Assembly (NCBI GenBank): GCA_002450165.1 | Contig: DJYQ01000028.1 | Location: 22,573 to 83,188 of the forward strand | DNA length: 60,616 nucleotides | Reading direction: 5' to 3' | DNA from: Prevotellaceae bacterium UBA6974 | GTDB lineage: Bacteria > Bacteroidota > Bacteroidia > Bacteroidales > Bacteroidaceae | The notes under the pieces: model-generated | What the model was told of the DNA's origin: nothing | Seen by the model: the letters and a program-made list of their open reading frames with translations, nothing else | The model's database searches: none | Program-made: the position numbers and the translations under genes | Shown here: positions 26,172-35,414 of the stretch, in pieces | Layout: the number at the start of each line of letters is the position of its first letter | Position numbering within the stretch: the stretch's first letter is position 1

Positions 26172-26200
26172 TTTGATTTAAACCTTTTTTATTACTTTTA
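26172..26200 (+). promoter_or_regulatory. Putative promoter of surE-lpxB
   Basis: TTTG (26172-26175), 17 bases, then TACTTTTA (26193-26200), which misses the final G of the -7 consensus. It lies 10 bases before the surE ATG. Confidence 0.35.
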
Positions 26201-26210
26201 CACTCCGAAT

Positions 26211-27005
26211 ATGGAGAAATTAATATTGATAGTTAACGATGACGGATGGAATGCGCAGGGGCTGAAAGTTCTCGCAAGCATAGCTTCTGCGATGGGACAG
26301 GTTGTTGTCGTCGCACCATGTAATGGGAGATCCGGAGCCGCATGCAGCATAACCCCCGCTATGCCAGTAATTGTCGAAAAGATCTCGTCCAAACAAGCCT
26401 GCAAAGCCGGATATGCAGCAAACATCACGGTGTATAGCTGCACCGGAACACCTGTTGACTGTGTAAAGATTGCTCGCGAAAAAATTTTGCCACGCACTCC
26501 TGACTTGGTATTAAGTGGAATCAACCATGGAGACAATGCTTCCATATCACTCTTCTACAGTGGAACAGTAGGAGCTATTGTTGAAGCTTGCTTGAAAGGA
26601 TACCCAGCAATAGCTTTCAGCTTACGTACCCGTAACAAGCAATGTGATTTTTCCCCATATAAGCAAGTCGCACAACACTGGATTGGCAAAATCCTGAACG
26701 AAGGCCTGCCTACGGGCAGTTGCCTTAATATAAACTTTCCTGAGGTCCAGACTTTGAAGGGAACTAGTTTCTGCCGCATGGCTAAAGGCATATGGCACAC
26801 CGAATGGATAGAAACGAATAGCGATGAAACCGCACAAAAAGATACACTCAACGAAATCCACACATACACTCTGTCTGGTGTCTTTGAAAATCTGGAACCA
26901 GAAGCCGAAGATACTGACTATTGGGCGCTGGACCATGACATGGCATCCGTCACACCATTGAAATTGGACATGACCGACTATGCGTTACTTTCTGATTGCA
27001 GGTGA
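26211..27005 (+). CDS. surE: 5'/3'-nucleotidase SurE
   Basis: A 264-residue SurE phosphatase, which removes phosphate from nucleoside monophosphates. The metal-binding start is ILIVNDDGWNAQGL (the NDDG motif), then VVAPCNGRSGAACSIT, TGTPVDCVKIA, LVLSGINHGDN and YSGTVGAIVEA, all family blocks. Length is normal. It overlaps lpxB by 26 bases in another frame, so the two are tightly coupled; this pair is usual in Bacteroidales. Confidence 0.95.
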   Translation: MEKLILIVNDDGWNAQGLKVLASIASAMGQVVVVAPCNGRSGAACSITPAMPVIVEKISSKQACKAGYAANITVYSCTGTPVDCVKIAREKILPRTPDLVLSGINHGDNASISLFYSGTVGAIVEACLKGYPAIAFSLRTRNKQCDFSPYKQVAQHWIGKILNEGLPTGSCLNINFPEVQTLKGTSFCRMAKGIWHTEWIETNSDETAQKDTLNEIHTYTLSGVFENLEPEAEDTDYWALDHDMASVTPLKLDMTDYALLSDCR

Positions 27006-28104
27006 AGCAAGTGGCAACCTGCATGCAACCCGGCTGATAGAGCAACTCAAAATTCAGGATCCGGGCGCGCAGTTCTACTATTACTACCATCCGGAATTGG
27101 CATACATGGGATATGTCTCTGTTATCATGCACCTCGGTAAAATACTACATGGCCTCAATGCATGCAAGCAGGAAATCACAACTTGGAAACCTGACTGCCT
27201 CATTCTTGTAGATTACCCTGGATTCAACCTGAAAATTGCCGATTTTGCCCACAAAAACGTACACGTCCCTGTCTTTTATTACATCTCTCCAAAAATCTGG
27301 GCTTGGAAGGAAAGTCGCATAAATGCAATCCGCCGCAACGTTACGTCCATACTGTCCATACTGCCATTTGAAAAGGAGTGGTATGCACAGCGCAATTATC
27401 AAAATGTCAGGTATGTAGGAAACCCATCTGTTGAAGAGATTGACGAATTTCTAAAAAACAAACAGGCTGATTCAATGGCATTTCGCAAAAAACATTGTCT
27501 GGACGAAAGACCTATAATAGCAATTTTAGCAGGAAGCAGAAAACAGGAAATAGAATTGAACCTAAGTTACATGGTAAGGGCTGCCTCGTACTATTCCAAG
27601 GACTACCAGTTGGTGGCAGCGGTTGCTCCTACCGTTGAGACTTCTCTTATACAAAGAGTTATTGCCAATTATCCCATTAAGGCAATCACGGATGATACCT
27701 ATCACGTGTTACAACACTCGACAGCAGCACTGGTAACGAGTGGAACTGCAACTTTGGAAACTGCACTGCTGGAAGTACCGCAAGTGGTTTGCTACAGAAC
27801 CCATTTTCCGCACATTGCCAATATCTTGAGACACATAGTATTGAAAGTCAAATATGTCTCCCTCGTAAATCTGATTGTACAGCGAAGCCTGGTGAAAGAA
27901 TTGCTTACATCTGACGTTACCATACAGAATATCCAACAGGAACTAGGCCGCATACTGCCTGGTGGCGACAAACGCCAGGAGATATTGACCGGATACAGAC
28001 TGATGAGAAAGATTTTGGGCAGGCACAACACGACAGAAAATGCTGCGTACCATATCATTTCGCTTATGCAGAGTAACAGATGTCAAAATTCCGCAATAAA
28101 ATAA
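26980..28104 (+). CDS. lpxB: Lipid-A-disaccharide synthase LpxB
   Basis: A 374-residue GT19 glycosyltransferase that joins UDP-diacylglucosamine and lipid X into the lipid A disaccharide at the inner membrane. Family blocks seen: MRYFLIAGEASGNLHATRLI, LVDYPGFNLKIADFAHK, YYISPKIWAWKESR, ILPFEKEWYA, VGNPSVEE, AILAGSRKQEI and TSGTATLETALLEVPQVVCYR. Start inside surE at 26980, as the conserved N-terminus demands. Confidence 0.95.
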   Translation: MRYFLIAGEASGNLHATRLIEQLKIQDPGAQFYYYYHPELAYMGYVSVIMHLGKILHGLNACKQEITTWKPDCLILVDYPGFNLKIADFAHKNVHVPVFYYISPKIWAWKESRINAIRRNVTSILSILPFEKEWYAQRNYQNVRYVGNPSVEEIDEFLKNKQADSMAFRKKHCLDERPIIAILAGSRKQEIELNLSYMVRAASYYSKDYQLVAAVAPTVETSLIQRVIANYPIKAITDDTYHVLQHSTAALVTSGTATLETALLEVPQVVCYRTHFPHIANILRHIVLKVKYVSLVNLIVQRSLVKELLTSDVTIQNIQQELGRILPGGDKRQEILTGYRLMRKILGRHNTTENAAYHIISLMQSNRCQNSAIK

Positions 28105-28137
28105 TTCCTTGTGACTGTTCTTTCCCGTTTAATTTAT

Positions 28138-28145
28138 TATATTTG
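28138..28145 (+). promoter_or_regulatory. Putative -7 promoter box for the 28.2-kb lipoprotein
   Basis: TATATTTG matches TAnnTTTG and ends 27 bases before the ATG at 28173, which helps to choose that start. Confidence 0.45.
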
Positions 28146-28172
28146 CACCCGACAAGCATTAAAAGACTTGGT

Positions 28173-28619
28173 ATGAAAAACATATTTACCCTAATCCTGG
28201 TTGCTGTTTTTGTATTGGCAACAGTCAGCTGTTCCAAGGAAAAATATGACTTGCTACCTGGTGAAGTACAGCTAAAGAGTACTGATTTCAAGAATGACGA
28301 CAATATGTCCTACGAGGCTATCACTGTATGGCATGCTGTAATCATTAGCGCACAGAAAGACTTTGAATTTCAGAATTTCGACTATGAGGACATAGACGGG
28401 ACTACACGCAAGGTGTACAATAGCCCTACTGAGGCGGAGGAAGCTTTTGACAGGTGCGTCGAAAAAAGTTTCGTAAACGTCCAGTCCAAATATAGTCCCG
28501 ATTTGATTTCCGAGATTATTGCCGCGAGACCGGAGGTAATTTCCGAATATGTATGGTGCAGTGCCTTGGACGAATATACAACGCTGAAATTTGTCGTAGA
28601 GCCTACTCTGCCTGAATAA
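28173..28619 (+). CDS. Hypothetical small lipoprotein
   Basis: A 148-residue protein with a lipoprotein signal (MKNIFTLILVAVFVLATVSC, Cys20). The mature part is acidic and rich in aromatic residues, with no known motif. An upstream in-frame ATG at 28080 would overlap lpxB and bury the signal peptide, so 28173 is used. It has its own promoter and its 3' end overlaps the convergent helicase gene by 17 bases. Probably in the outer or inner membrane facing the periplasm; function unknown. Confidence 0.75.
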   Translation: MKNIFTLILVAVFVLATVSCSKEKYDLLPGEVQLKSTDFKNDDNMSYEAITVWHAVIISAQKDFEFQNFDYEDIDGTTRKVYNSPTEAEEAFDRCVEKSFVNVQSKYSPDLISEIIAARPEVISEYVWCSALDEYTTLKFVVEPTLPE

Positions 28620-30051
28620 CCTGATTTTCTGGCCAATTAACCAAATACACGCACCCAGTTGCCCTGGTAATGGCGGTATATAGCCAGCGAAGATAGTCTT
28701 CACCAAGCATCTCGTCGGTCATATATCCTTGGTCAACATAGACATCTTCCCACTGACCACCTTGTGCCTTGTGGCAGGTTACAGCATACGCATATTTTAC
28801 CTGCAAGGCGGTGTAATACGGATTATTCTTCACGACTTTTATCAATTCACGTTTGTTGCGTATTTCTTGATAATCCTCGCAAACACGTTCGAACATAGTC
28901 CTTTGTTGGGACTGGGTCAGTGCCGGAGCATCGGAATGCAGGGCATCAAGAATAACGACCGTATCCAATTCGTCATCGTATTCTCCATCTGCATGATCCA
29001 GTAGCCGTAATGTTACGTCAGCAAATCTGAAACCATATAATTCACGAAAATTATGAACCCTTTTCACAATGGCCATCTCGCCATTGGCAATGAGGTATTC
29101 TTTTTTGTTTTCATTCATTCCATCGGACAATTCGTCAAACATGACATACTTGTTCTTGGCAATCATTAACATGTCACCTCCCGTCAGTTCTTCCTCATAA
29201 CATAGAATTCTGCTACGCACTCCTTGGTTGTATATATTGGCACGCTTGTTACTTCGTGTTATGATTATGGTTCCATCCTGTCCGCAGCGACCATAACTAT
29301 CCTCAAGCGACTCTATCAACTCATTGCCAGGAACTTTTTTAATATCGGGATAACCCAACTGCATTTTAGGCAAGATAACCGCTCCCTGAAGCAAATTCAT
29401 CCGAAGGCAAGTAGCATTCCAGAGTATACCCGAATCACCTGCCTGACGTACCACCTCGGTTAGCTCGGCATGCATCACGCTCAGCCCATATCCTGACAAG
29501 TTTGAAATACTCAAGGCAGGACTTTCGGACTCTCCGACAGGAGGAAGCTGGGCATTATCACCAATTAACATCAGACGGCAACCTTCCGTGCCGTAAACAT
29601 ATTGGATTAAATCATCCAACAGCCGGCCATCTCCAAAAATACTGCCCGAAAGTCCGTCATTGGAAATCATTGACGCCTCATCGACTATATACAAGGTATC
29701 CGGATGCAGGTTAGGAACAGGATCGAATATATCCTGGCCAAATACCTTTTGTCTATATATCCTGCGATGTATGGTAGAAGCACGAAAGCCCGAGTAGGAA
29801 GCCATCACCTTGGCAGCACGACCGGTTGGAGCCAAAAGGCAAAAACGTTGTCCCAGTTGCTCCAAGGTACGAACCAAGGCTCCAACCAGACTGGTTTTTC
29901 CTGTACCGGCATAGCCACGTAGCAAAAAAATACTTTCCATGTCCCTGTCAAGAAGGAAACGACACCACATATCCATAACCGTCACCTGTTCATGGGTAGG
30001 CGTATGCGCAAAATTCGCACGAACAAGGGACATTAAATCATTCGTAATCAT
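28603..30051 (-). CDS. RecD/Dda-like SF1B DNA helicase
   Basis: A 482-residue ATP-dependent helicase. Walker A is RGYAGTGKTSLVGALV, motif Ia is LLAPTGRAAKVM, Walker B is YIVDEASMIS, motif III is MLIGDNAQLPPVGES, and the C-terminal UvrD_C_2 block VTCHKAQGGQWEDVYVD holds motif V, followed by WLYTAITRATGCVYLV (motif VI). It lacks RecB/RecC partners nearby and the long N-terminus of RecD2, so it resembles the short Dda-like helicases common in Bacteroidetes. Likely role in DNA repair or replication restart. A possible -7 box (complement of 30125-30132, TATTTTTG) lies upstream, facing the promoter of the next gene. Confidence 0.88.
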   Translation of the reverse strand: MITNDLMSLVRANFAHTPTHEQVTVMDMWCRFLLDRDMESIFLLRGYAGTGKTSLVGALVRTLEQLGQRFCLLAPTGRAAKVMASYSGFRASTIHRRIYRQKVFGQDIFDPVPNLHPDTLYIVDEASMISNDGLSGSIFGDGRLLDDLIQYVYGTEGCRLMLIGDNAQLPPVGESESPALSISNLSGYGLSVMHAELTEVVRQAGDSGILWNATCLRMNLLQGAVILPKMQLGYPDIKKVPGNELIESLEDSYGRCGQDGTIIITRSNKRANIYNQGVRSRILCYEEELTGGDMLMIAKNKYVMFDELSDGMNENKKEYLIANGEMAIVKRVHNFRELYGFRFADVTLRLLDHADGEYDDELDTVVILDALHSDAPALTQSQQRTMFERVCEDYQEIRNKRELIKVVKNNPYYTALQVKYAYAVTCHKAQGGQWEDVYVDQGYMTDEMLGEDYLRWLYTAITRATGCVYLVNWPENQVIQAE

Positions 30052-30103
30052 AAATATTTTAGAAAAAAATCTCCGAATGAAATGATTATTGAATTCTTTT
30101 TAC

Positions 30104-30111
30104 TACTTTTG
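30104..30111 (+). promoter_or_regulatory. Putative -7 promoter box for the 30.1-kb membrane protein
   Basis: TACTTTTG matches TAnnTTTG and ends 36 bases before the ATG at 30148. A box on the opposite strand (30125-30132) faces it. Confidence 0.4.
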
Positions 30112-30147
30112 TGTTGCGAATGTACAAAAATAAAACGAAATAAACAC

Positions 30148-30849
30148 ATGAAAAAGAAAATTAATGTCTTGCTTGGCATCTGTGCTTTGCTTTTATTATT
30201 TATCTGTTGGCGTAGCATTCAGGACGATCAAGATTTCAATGCAACAGTAGAGGCACGTGAAGCAGTGGTAAAGGAGCGTCTATTGCAGATTCGTGATGCC
30301 GAGGAAGCATACAAGCAACAGAGCGAAGAAGGCGAATACTGCGCAGACTGGGATGTACTGATTAATTTCATCAAGACTGGAAAGTTGCCGCTCGTGCTCA
30401 AGGAGGGAGTTTTGAGTGATGCACAGATGGAAAAAGGTTTGACCGAGACTAAAGCTGCAGCCATCGTACGCAGTGGTAATCAGGCAGAAATTGCAGCCAA
30501 TGGCCTTGAGGGCTTCAAGCGTGACACCATTTGGACATCGTTGTATGACAGTCTGTATGCGAAGAAGGGTATCTCCCTTCAGACTATAGATTCATTACGA
30601 TACATACCTTTCGCAGAGGGCGATACTTTTGAGATAGTTGCAATCCCCAACACCACGAAGAGTGGTGCTATCATTCAGGTAATGGAATGTAACGCTCCAT
30701 TTAAGAGTTATCTGAAAGGTCTTGGCAAGCGTGGTGAACGTATGATTTACAATCGCACCGAAGAAGCTGAAGAAAAGGGTGCATATGCAGGTCTGCGTAT
30801 CGGTGAAGCAGGTAATGGTTGGAACAACAATGCCGGTAACTGGGAATAA
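30148..30849 (+). CDS. Unknown membrane-anchored protein
   Basis: A 233-residue protein with one N-terminal hydrophobic helix (INVLLGICALLLLFICW), then a charged helical stretch (EAREAVVKERLLQIRDAEEAYKQQ) and a mixed domain ending in a glycine/asparagine-rich tail (AGLRIGEAGNGWNNNAGNWE). No enzyme motif seen. An upstream in-frame ATG at 30082 lies before the promoter box and is not used. It overlaps the next gene (DUF3822) by 20 bases, so the two are coupled and may act together with rsmD downstream. I do not recognise the family by name. Confidence 0.75.
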   Translation: MKKKINVLLGICALLLLFICWRSIQDDQDFNATVEAREAVVKERLLQIRDAEEAYKQQSEEGEYCADWDVLINFIKTGKLPLVLKEGVLSDAQMEKGLTETKAAAIVRSGNQAEIAANGLEGFKRDTIWTSLYDSLYAKKGISLQTIDSLRYIPFAEGDTFEIVAIPNTTKSGAIIQVMECNAPFKSYLKGLGKRGERMIYNRTEEAEEKGAYAGLRIGEAGNGWNNNAGNWE

Positions 30850-31570
30850 ATCGCTTTTAAACTATAGTCTATCCATCCGCCATCATGCGGATGGATTTTC
30901 TTTTTATGTCCAAAGCACTGGAAGTGGGAATATTATTCTGCAGGAAGAAATCAAATTGCAGGATGGCGAAGAAGCACACATGGCCTTGGAACGGGGACTG
31001 AGCAGCAAGCGTATTTCCGGACACAGTTATGAACGTGTAAACATGCTGGTTGCAACGCATTCCACTCGCCTTCCGCTGGACGAATTCCGACGTGATGATA
31101 TGCTGGCCGTATATCGCACTGCGTACCACGGTACTACAGCCAAACGCGAAGACATTAGGTTCCAGGTACTTTCCGCATTGGAAGTCGTCGAACTGTTCAC
31201 CCTCTCTCCACGATTAGAAAGCACACTGCATCAGCACTACCCTGGTGCTGTTATCCAGGGGTTATACGGGACTGTACTACAACATATTTCTGAAACCCAA
31301 CAGGGAAATACTTTGCCGCTTAGTTTCCATGCAGTATCCTTGTATGACCAAATTTTCATAATTCAGTTGAAGCAGGGACGACTGACATATGCCAATACAT
31401 TCCAAGCCACCTTGCCGGAGGACCAGTTATATTTTCTCCTGTATATCTGGAAGTTGTTCAACATGGACGCACGCCATGACACATGTATCATGTACAATAC
31501 TACAAAAGAGTTACTTGCTCTTGTCAGGGAGTTTATTGTTAATGTTCAAGCAAAGACAATTCCTCTGTAG
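30830..31570 (+). CDS. DUF3822 family protein
   Basis: A 246-residue cytoplasmic protein matching the Bacteroidetes DUF3822 family as I remember it: an N-terminal beta-rich half (LSIRHHADGFSFYV, HMALERGLS) and a C-terminal half with LSFHAVSLYDQIFIIQLKQGRL and EDQLYFLLYIWKLFNMD. It usually sits directly before rsmD, as here. The ATG at 30830 gives a start near the conserved LSIRHHADG; longer frames reach into the previous gene. Function unknown; the repeated strand-strand-helix pattern recalls actin-like ATPases, which I cannot confirm by eye. Confidence 0.8.
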   Translation: MPVTGNKSLLNYSLSIRHHADGFSFYVQSTGSGNIILQEEIKLQDGEEAHMALERGLSSKRISGHSYERVNMLVATHSTRLPLDEFRRDDMLAVYRTAYHGTTAKREDIRFQVLSALEVVELFTLSPRLESTLHQHYPGAVIQGLYGTVLQHISETQQGNTLPLSFHAVSLYDQIFIIQLKQGRLTYANTFQATLPEDQLYFLLYIWKLFNMDARHDTCIMYNTTKELLALVREFIVNVQAKTIPL

Positions 31571-31610
31571 CGTTGTATAGAACAGGAGTGTCAGGTAGTA
31601 TATAAAACAA

Positions 31611-32144
31611 ATGAGAGTAATTACCGGGAAATATAAAGGACGGCATTTTGACGTACCGCGTACTTTCAAGGCACGCCCTACCACGGATTTTGCCAAGGAA
31701 AACCTGTTTAATGTACTGAACGGATACATCAATTGGGAGAAAGAGCCAAAGGGATTGGACTTGTTCGCGGGCACAGGAAGTATCACGTTAGAACTGCTAT
31801 CGCGAGGATGTTCACGCGTAATCTGTATTGAAAAGGAAAACCTTCACTGCCGTTTCATACAGGGGTTTATAGACAAACTGCATGACACTAATGCAATAGT
31901 TGTCCGTGGCGACGTATTCAAATACATCAACACATGTCGGGACAAGTTCGATATTATATTTGCTGACCCTCCATATACTCTGAAGGAAATTCCCGAATTG
32001 CCAGACATGATTTTCATGCATGACCTGCTTGCTCAGGATGGCATTCTTATAGTTGAGCATGGCAAAGACCATGATTTCAAAGACCATCCGCATTTTGCAG
32101 AACATCGCACCTATGGCAGCGTAAATTTCAGCATTTTCCAATAG
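31611..32144 (+). CDS. rsmD: 16S rRNA (guanine-N2)-methyltransferase RsmD
   Basis: A 177-residue SAM-dependent methyltransferase that modifies G966 (E. coli numbering) of 16S rRNA. Seen: MRVITGKYKGRHF, RPTTDFAKENLFNVL, the SAM loop LDLFAGTGSITLELLSRG, VICIEKE, and the catalytic DPPY in DIIFADPPYTLKEI. Length is normal. Follows DUF3822 by 40 bases. Confidence 0.94.
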   Translation: MRVITGKYKGRHFDVPRTFKARPTTDFAKENLFNVLNGYINWEKEPKGLDLFAGTGSITLELLSRGCSRVICIEKENLHCRFIQGFIDKLHDTNAIVVRGDVFKYINTCRDKFDIIFADPPYTLKEIPELPDMIFMHDLLAQDGILIVEHGKDHDFKDHPHFAEHRTYGSVNFSIFQ

Positions 32145-32216
32145 ATATCGAGCTCTTTTTTCTGTATTTCGCATACTCCTGTCACTCCAAAATGACTGTC
32201 CGAGCATGCGAAGGTA

Positions 32217-35200
32217 CTACATTCTGCCACCAAAACCTCCAAAACCTCCTGTGGAGCGACGGTCGCCAGAACCATTGCGGCTACCTCCGGCAGGCAAATC
32301 ACCAGGCCTAAATTCGGGTCTGTCCCCTGGTCTTCTCATAGCATCACGAGCCTCACGGTTTCCTACAAGATTCAGCTTATATATAATATGGAACATTGCG
32401 TATGAATTGATGGCATTGGTTTCCGTATCACTACGCATAGTGGCACTTATGCTGCGCGAAATATTGCTGCGCTGACCTAAGATGTCAAACCATTGTGCAC
32501 TGATTGTCAGGGCATTATTCTTCAGGAAGGACTGGGATAGTTGTGCGTTCCATATAACCTCGGTCGTATTCATCGTCTCATCATCGTAACCACGACGATA
32601 CTGTGGTCCGCAATCCATTGAGAGTTGCATGTTCCATGGTGACGTTATAATCAGATTCCCACCATAATTGAAATTCCATGTATCCATATTTGACCTTGTA
32701 TTCTGGTCATTGCGCGAATGCTGATAGTTAAAGCCACCATGAACGCCGACTTCGACCGAACCGGTCTCGTCCCACTCGGTACGATAGTTGAGTCTTAGAC
32801 TTTCACCCAGATTTAGGCTCTTGGTTACTGATTTAAGGAGCAACATGTTGTCCTCGGCATATTGGAATAGTCTGGCCATATCCTCGGTGGTTGACGGCAA
32901 ATCATGCGGACGACCGTCATGATACGCCTTGTTCATCAAATCAATTATATCCAATTTGTTACTGGTAAAACCAACATTACGGTAATAAGAAAGGGCTGTC
33001 GTAGTACTGATGTTCCATTTTTTTGCCTTGTCCAATGCCGTATTGAACATGAAATTACCTCCGGCATTCCAGTTACCATCGATATTCATAGGACGACTAT
33101 AGCGGTTACCCGTTTCTTCGTCATAGAGGCTGGCTGTTGAAGTACTGCGGCTGCTCTGACTGAAATTGAGATTGACACTCCATCCCATCTGCTTCTCGGT
33201 CAGGTAAGAATTGTAGAACAACGAAAAACGATTGTTCCAGCTGCTTTCCAAACTGGGATTGCCGATACTGACATTCCTTGGATTGGTATTGTCCATAATA
33301 TCCAGCATATTGGTCATGGACGGCTGGCTCATACTGCCGTTGTAGCGCACATTAAACTGGCTGGTTTTATTTATCTTATATCTAATATACACACGAGGGG
33401 CCCAATTAAAAACATTACGGGTTACCTTTCGTTTAACCTGTGACTTCTCGTAGTCCAAATCTGTTGTCTGTGGTTGGAAGGATATGCCTGCATTCAAGCG
33501 CAAATCACTGGCATCGCTGAATTTGCGTGTATAACGGAACATCACCCGTGCATCGTGATTGTACTCGTTATACGTTGCATATTGCGAATTCTGTACATCC
33601 CTGATTACCTCCAATATATCTACTCCAGGCATAATACCCAGATAACGCTGTTCGTCCGTTAGATTAGCCAACGTACCTTCGTCTAAATAATCCTGTAGGA
33701 GATCATGTAGGTTATACATCCTTTTGTCCGTATTGGAAAACCTGTACTGGAACTGGTAACTGGTCTGTAAACTTAGCTCGCTGGTCAGAGGCTCGGTGTA
33801 ACTTAACCTGGCATTCACATTCCAACTGGAACTGGGTTGAAGTGTCATGCGATTGGTATAGGTCTGGGCTCCTGTCTTAAAGTAATTGACCAAGGACTCA
33901 TCCCACCTGCGACTTTTAGTGTTGGAGTAGCGTCCCGCCACATTCAGCGTTATATTACGACCGGACTTACCCAAGCGACGGTTTACTTGTAAGTTTCCGT
34001 CAACAGTATTGGTATGTGAGAAAGAGAGTGATTTTCTGATACTACTATTAACCAGAATATCCTTGTATTTAAGTTCTCCATCCTCAGTCATTTCGATATA
34101 CTCAATAAGAGGGTCTGACATTCCTGCCTTATAAGGATCTGCATCGAAATCTACGGAAATGGACTGGCTGTTACCGTTGCTCTCGGTGTGTGAGAAATTG
34201 GGACGAAACAATATATTTGTCATTGAGTCCGGCTGCCATTCTATTCGGATATTGGCATCCAAATTCCAATTATTGGAAAGACCCTCAGATGATGAATTGC
34301 TCCATGTGCTGGTACTGCCACCCATAAACGACTCACTATTGGTACGGTTCAGGTTATCGGTGCTCGTACGGCTGAAACGGGCATTACCTCCAATCTTAAG
34401 CATACCCGCATTATAGTCTTTTTTTCCATTCTCCCAAGCAAAGTTTACACCCAGCATCTGGCTGCTGGTTATACCGCCGCGACCTCCACGTCCTCCACGT
34501 CCTCCTGGCATGCTTGTGTCATTTACATTATTGACACCGCCAATGATGCTAAACTGGTAATTATCCATAAAACGGTTGACATTAGCCTTTGCTATATAAC
34601 GATCCTTGGTTCCATACGCTCCGTCTAGATTAATCAACCATCCCTGCTTCATTCCTTTCTTTACGGTAAGGTCTAAGACGGTTTCTTCCTCGCCATCATC
34701 AATGCCGGTAATACGGCTGTAGTCACTTTTTTTGTCGTATGCCTTAATCTTGTTTATCATCTTTGTCGGCAGGTTTTTCATGGACATCTTGGTATCATTT
34801 CCAAAAAACTCCTTGCCATCTACCATAATCTTCTTAACCTCTTTGCCGTTAATGGTTATCTTGCCGTCTTCGTCAACTTCTGCTCCTGGCAGTTTCTTTA
34901 CAAGATCCTCTAACGCTGCACCCTCGGGCAAACGGTAGGCATCCGCATTATATACGAATGTGTCTGCCTTCATTTCGACCTGTGCAAGACGGGCTACTAC
35001 GTTAGCCTCCTTCATTATCCTTGCATCATCTGATAAGGATATTACACCTACTGAATGGGGATTGTGCTTTGAAGAAAGAGTAATATTACGGAAAACGCTA
35101 CTGTATCCAATGTAAGATACCTTGAGAATATAATTACCTGCCGGCACACCCGGAATGGAAAACGAACCGTCTGCCTTGGATGCTGCGCCGCTTACCCTTG

Positions 35201-35348
35201 TACTGTCGTTTACATTAAGCAATACTGCTGTAGCACCTGGCAGAACATCGCCTGTTGCCTTCTCAGTAACTTTTCCTGTAACACTTATCTTCTGTGCTGT
35301 TGCTGTTAAAGTACAGAATAAGGCTATGGCCAATATTATATTACGCAT
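32217..35348 (-). CDS. TonB-receptor-like outer-membrane beta-barrel protein (OMP_b-brl family)
   Basis: A 1043-residue outer-membrane protein. Signal peptide MRNIILAIALFCTLTATA; residues about 22-105 are a carboxypeptidase-regulatory-like beta-sandwich (VTGKVTEKATGDVLPGATAVLL, GSFSIPGVPAGNYILKVSYIGY). Residues about 115-225 are a plug-like domain (LPEGAALEDLVKKLPGAEVDEDG, INGKEVKKIMVDGKEFFGND), followed by a long beta-barrel region. Two features are odd: a GGRGGRGGRGG run near residues 285-295, and an about 45-residue tail after the last barrel strand, rich in Arg, Gly, Pro and ending GGFGGFGGRM. There is no SusD partner, so it is not a Sus-type glycan importer. Substrate unknown. No obvious promoter box seen upstream. 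Confidence 0.88.
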   Translation of the reverse strand: MRNIILAIALFCTLTATAQKISVTGKVTEKATGDVLPGATAVLLNVNDSTRVSGAASKADGSFSIPGVPAGNYILKVSYIGYSSVFRNITLSSKHNPHSVGVISLSDDARIMKEANVVARLAQVEMKADTFVYNADAYRLPEGAALEDLVKKLPGAEVDEDGKITINGKEVKKIMVDGKEFFGNDTKMSMKNLPTKMINKIKAYDKKSDYSRITGIDDGEEETVLDLTVKKGMKQGWLINLDGAYGTKDRYIAKANVNRFMDNYQFSIIGGVNNVNDTSMPGGRGGRGGRGGITSSQMLGVNFAWENGKKDYNAGMLKIGGNARFSRTSTDNLNRTNSESFMGGSTSTWSNSSSEGLSNNWNLDANIRIEWQPDSMTNILFRPNFSHTESNGNSQSISVDFDADPYKAGMSDPLIEYIEMTEDGELKYKDILVNSSIRKSLSFSHTNTVDGNLQVNRRLGKSGRNITLNVAGRYSNTKSRRWDESLVNYFKTGAQTYTNRMTLQPSSSWNVNARLSYTEPLTSELSLQTSYQFQYRFSNTDKRMYNLHDLLQDYLDEGTLANLTDEQRYLGIMPGVDILEVIRDVQNSQYATYNEYNHDARVMFRYTRKFSDASDLRLNAGISFQPQTTDLDYEKSQVKRKVTRNVFNWAPRVYIRYKINKTSQFNVRYNGSMSQPSMTNMLDIMDNTNPRNVSIGNPSLESSWNNRFSLFYNSYLTEKQMGWSVNLNFSQSSRSTSTASLYDEETGNRYSRPMNIDGNWNAGGNFMFNTALDKAKKWNISTTTALSYYRNVGFTSNKLDIIDLMNKAYHDGRPHDLPSTTEDMARLFQYAEDNMLLLKSVTKSLNLGESLRLNYRTEWDETGSVEVGVHGGFNYQHSRNDQNTRSNMDTWNFNYGGNLIITSPWNMQLSMDCGPQYRRGYDDETMNTTEVIWNAQLSQSFLKNNALTISAQWFDILGQRSNISRSISATMRSDTETNAINSYAMFHIIYKLNLVGNREARDAMRRPGDRPEFRPGDLPAGGSRNGSGDRRSTGGFGGFGGRM

Positions 35349-35414
35349 ATAAAATAAAAAGGATTGTGATACCCGTTTTTGACAGTATAGTCAGCAAAAG
35401 GTTTAATCTGCCGG

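Noticed and set aside
24435..26210. A parS centromere site near parAB.
   Set aside because: No 16-bp palindrome resembling the usual TGTTTCACGTGAAACA was found in or around the genes. The gtacaaatgtac at 26140-26151 is too short.
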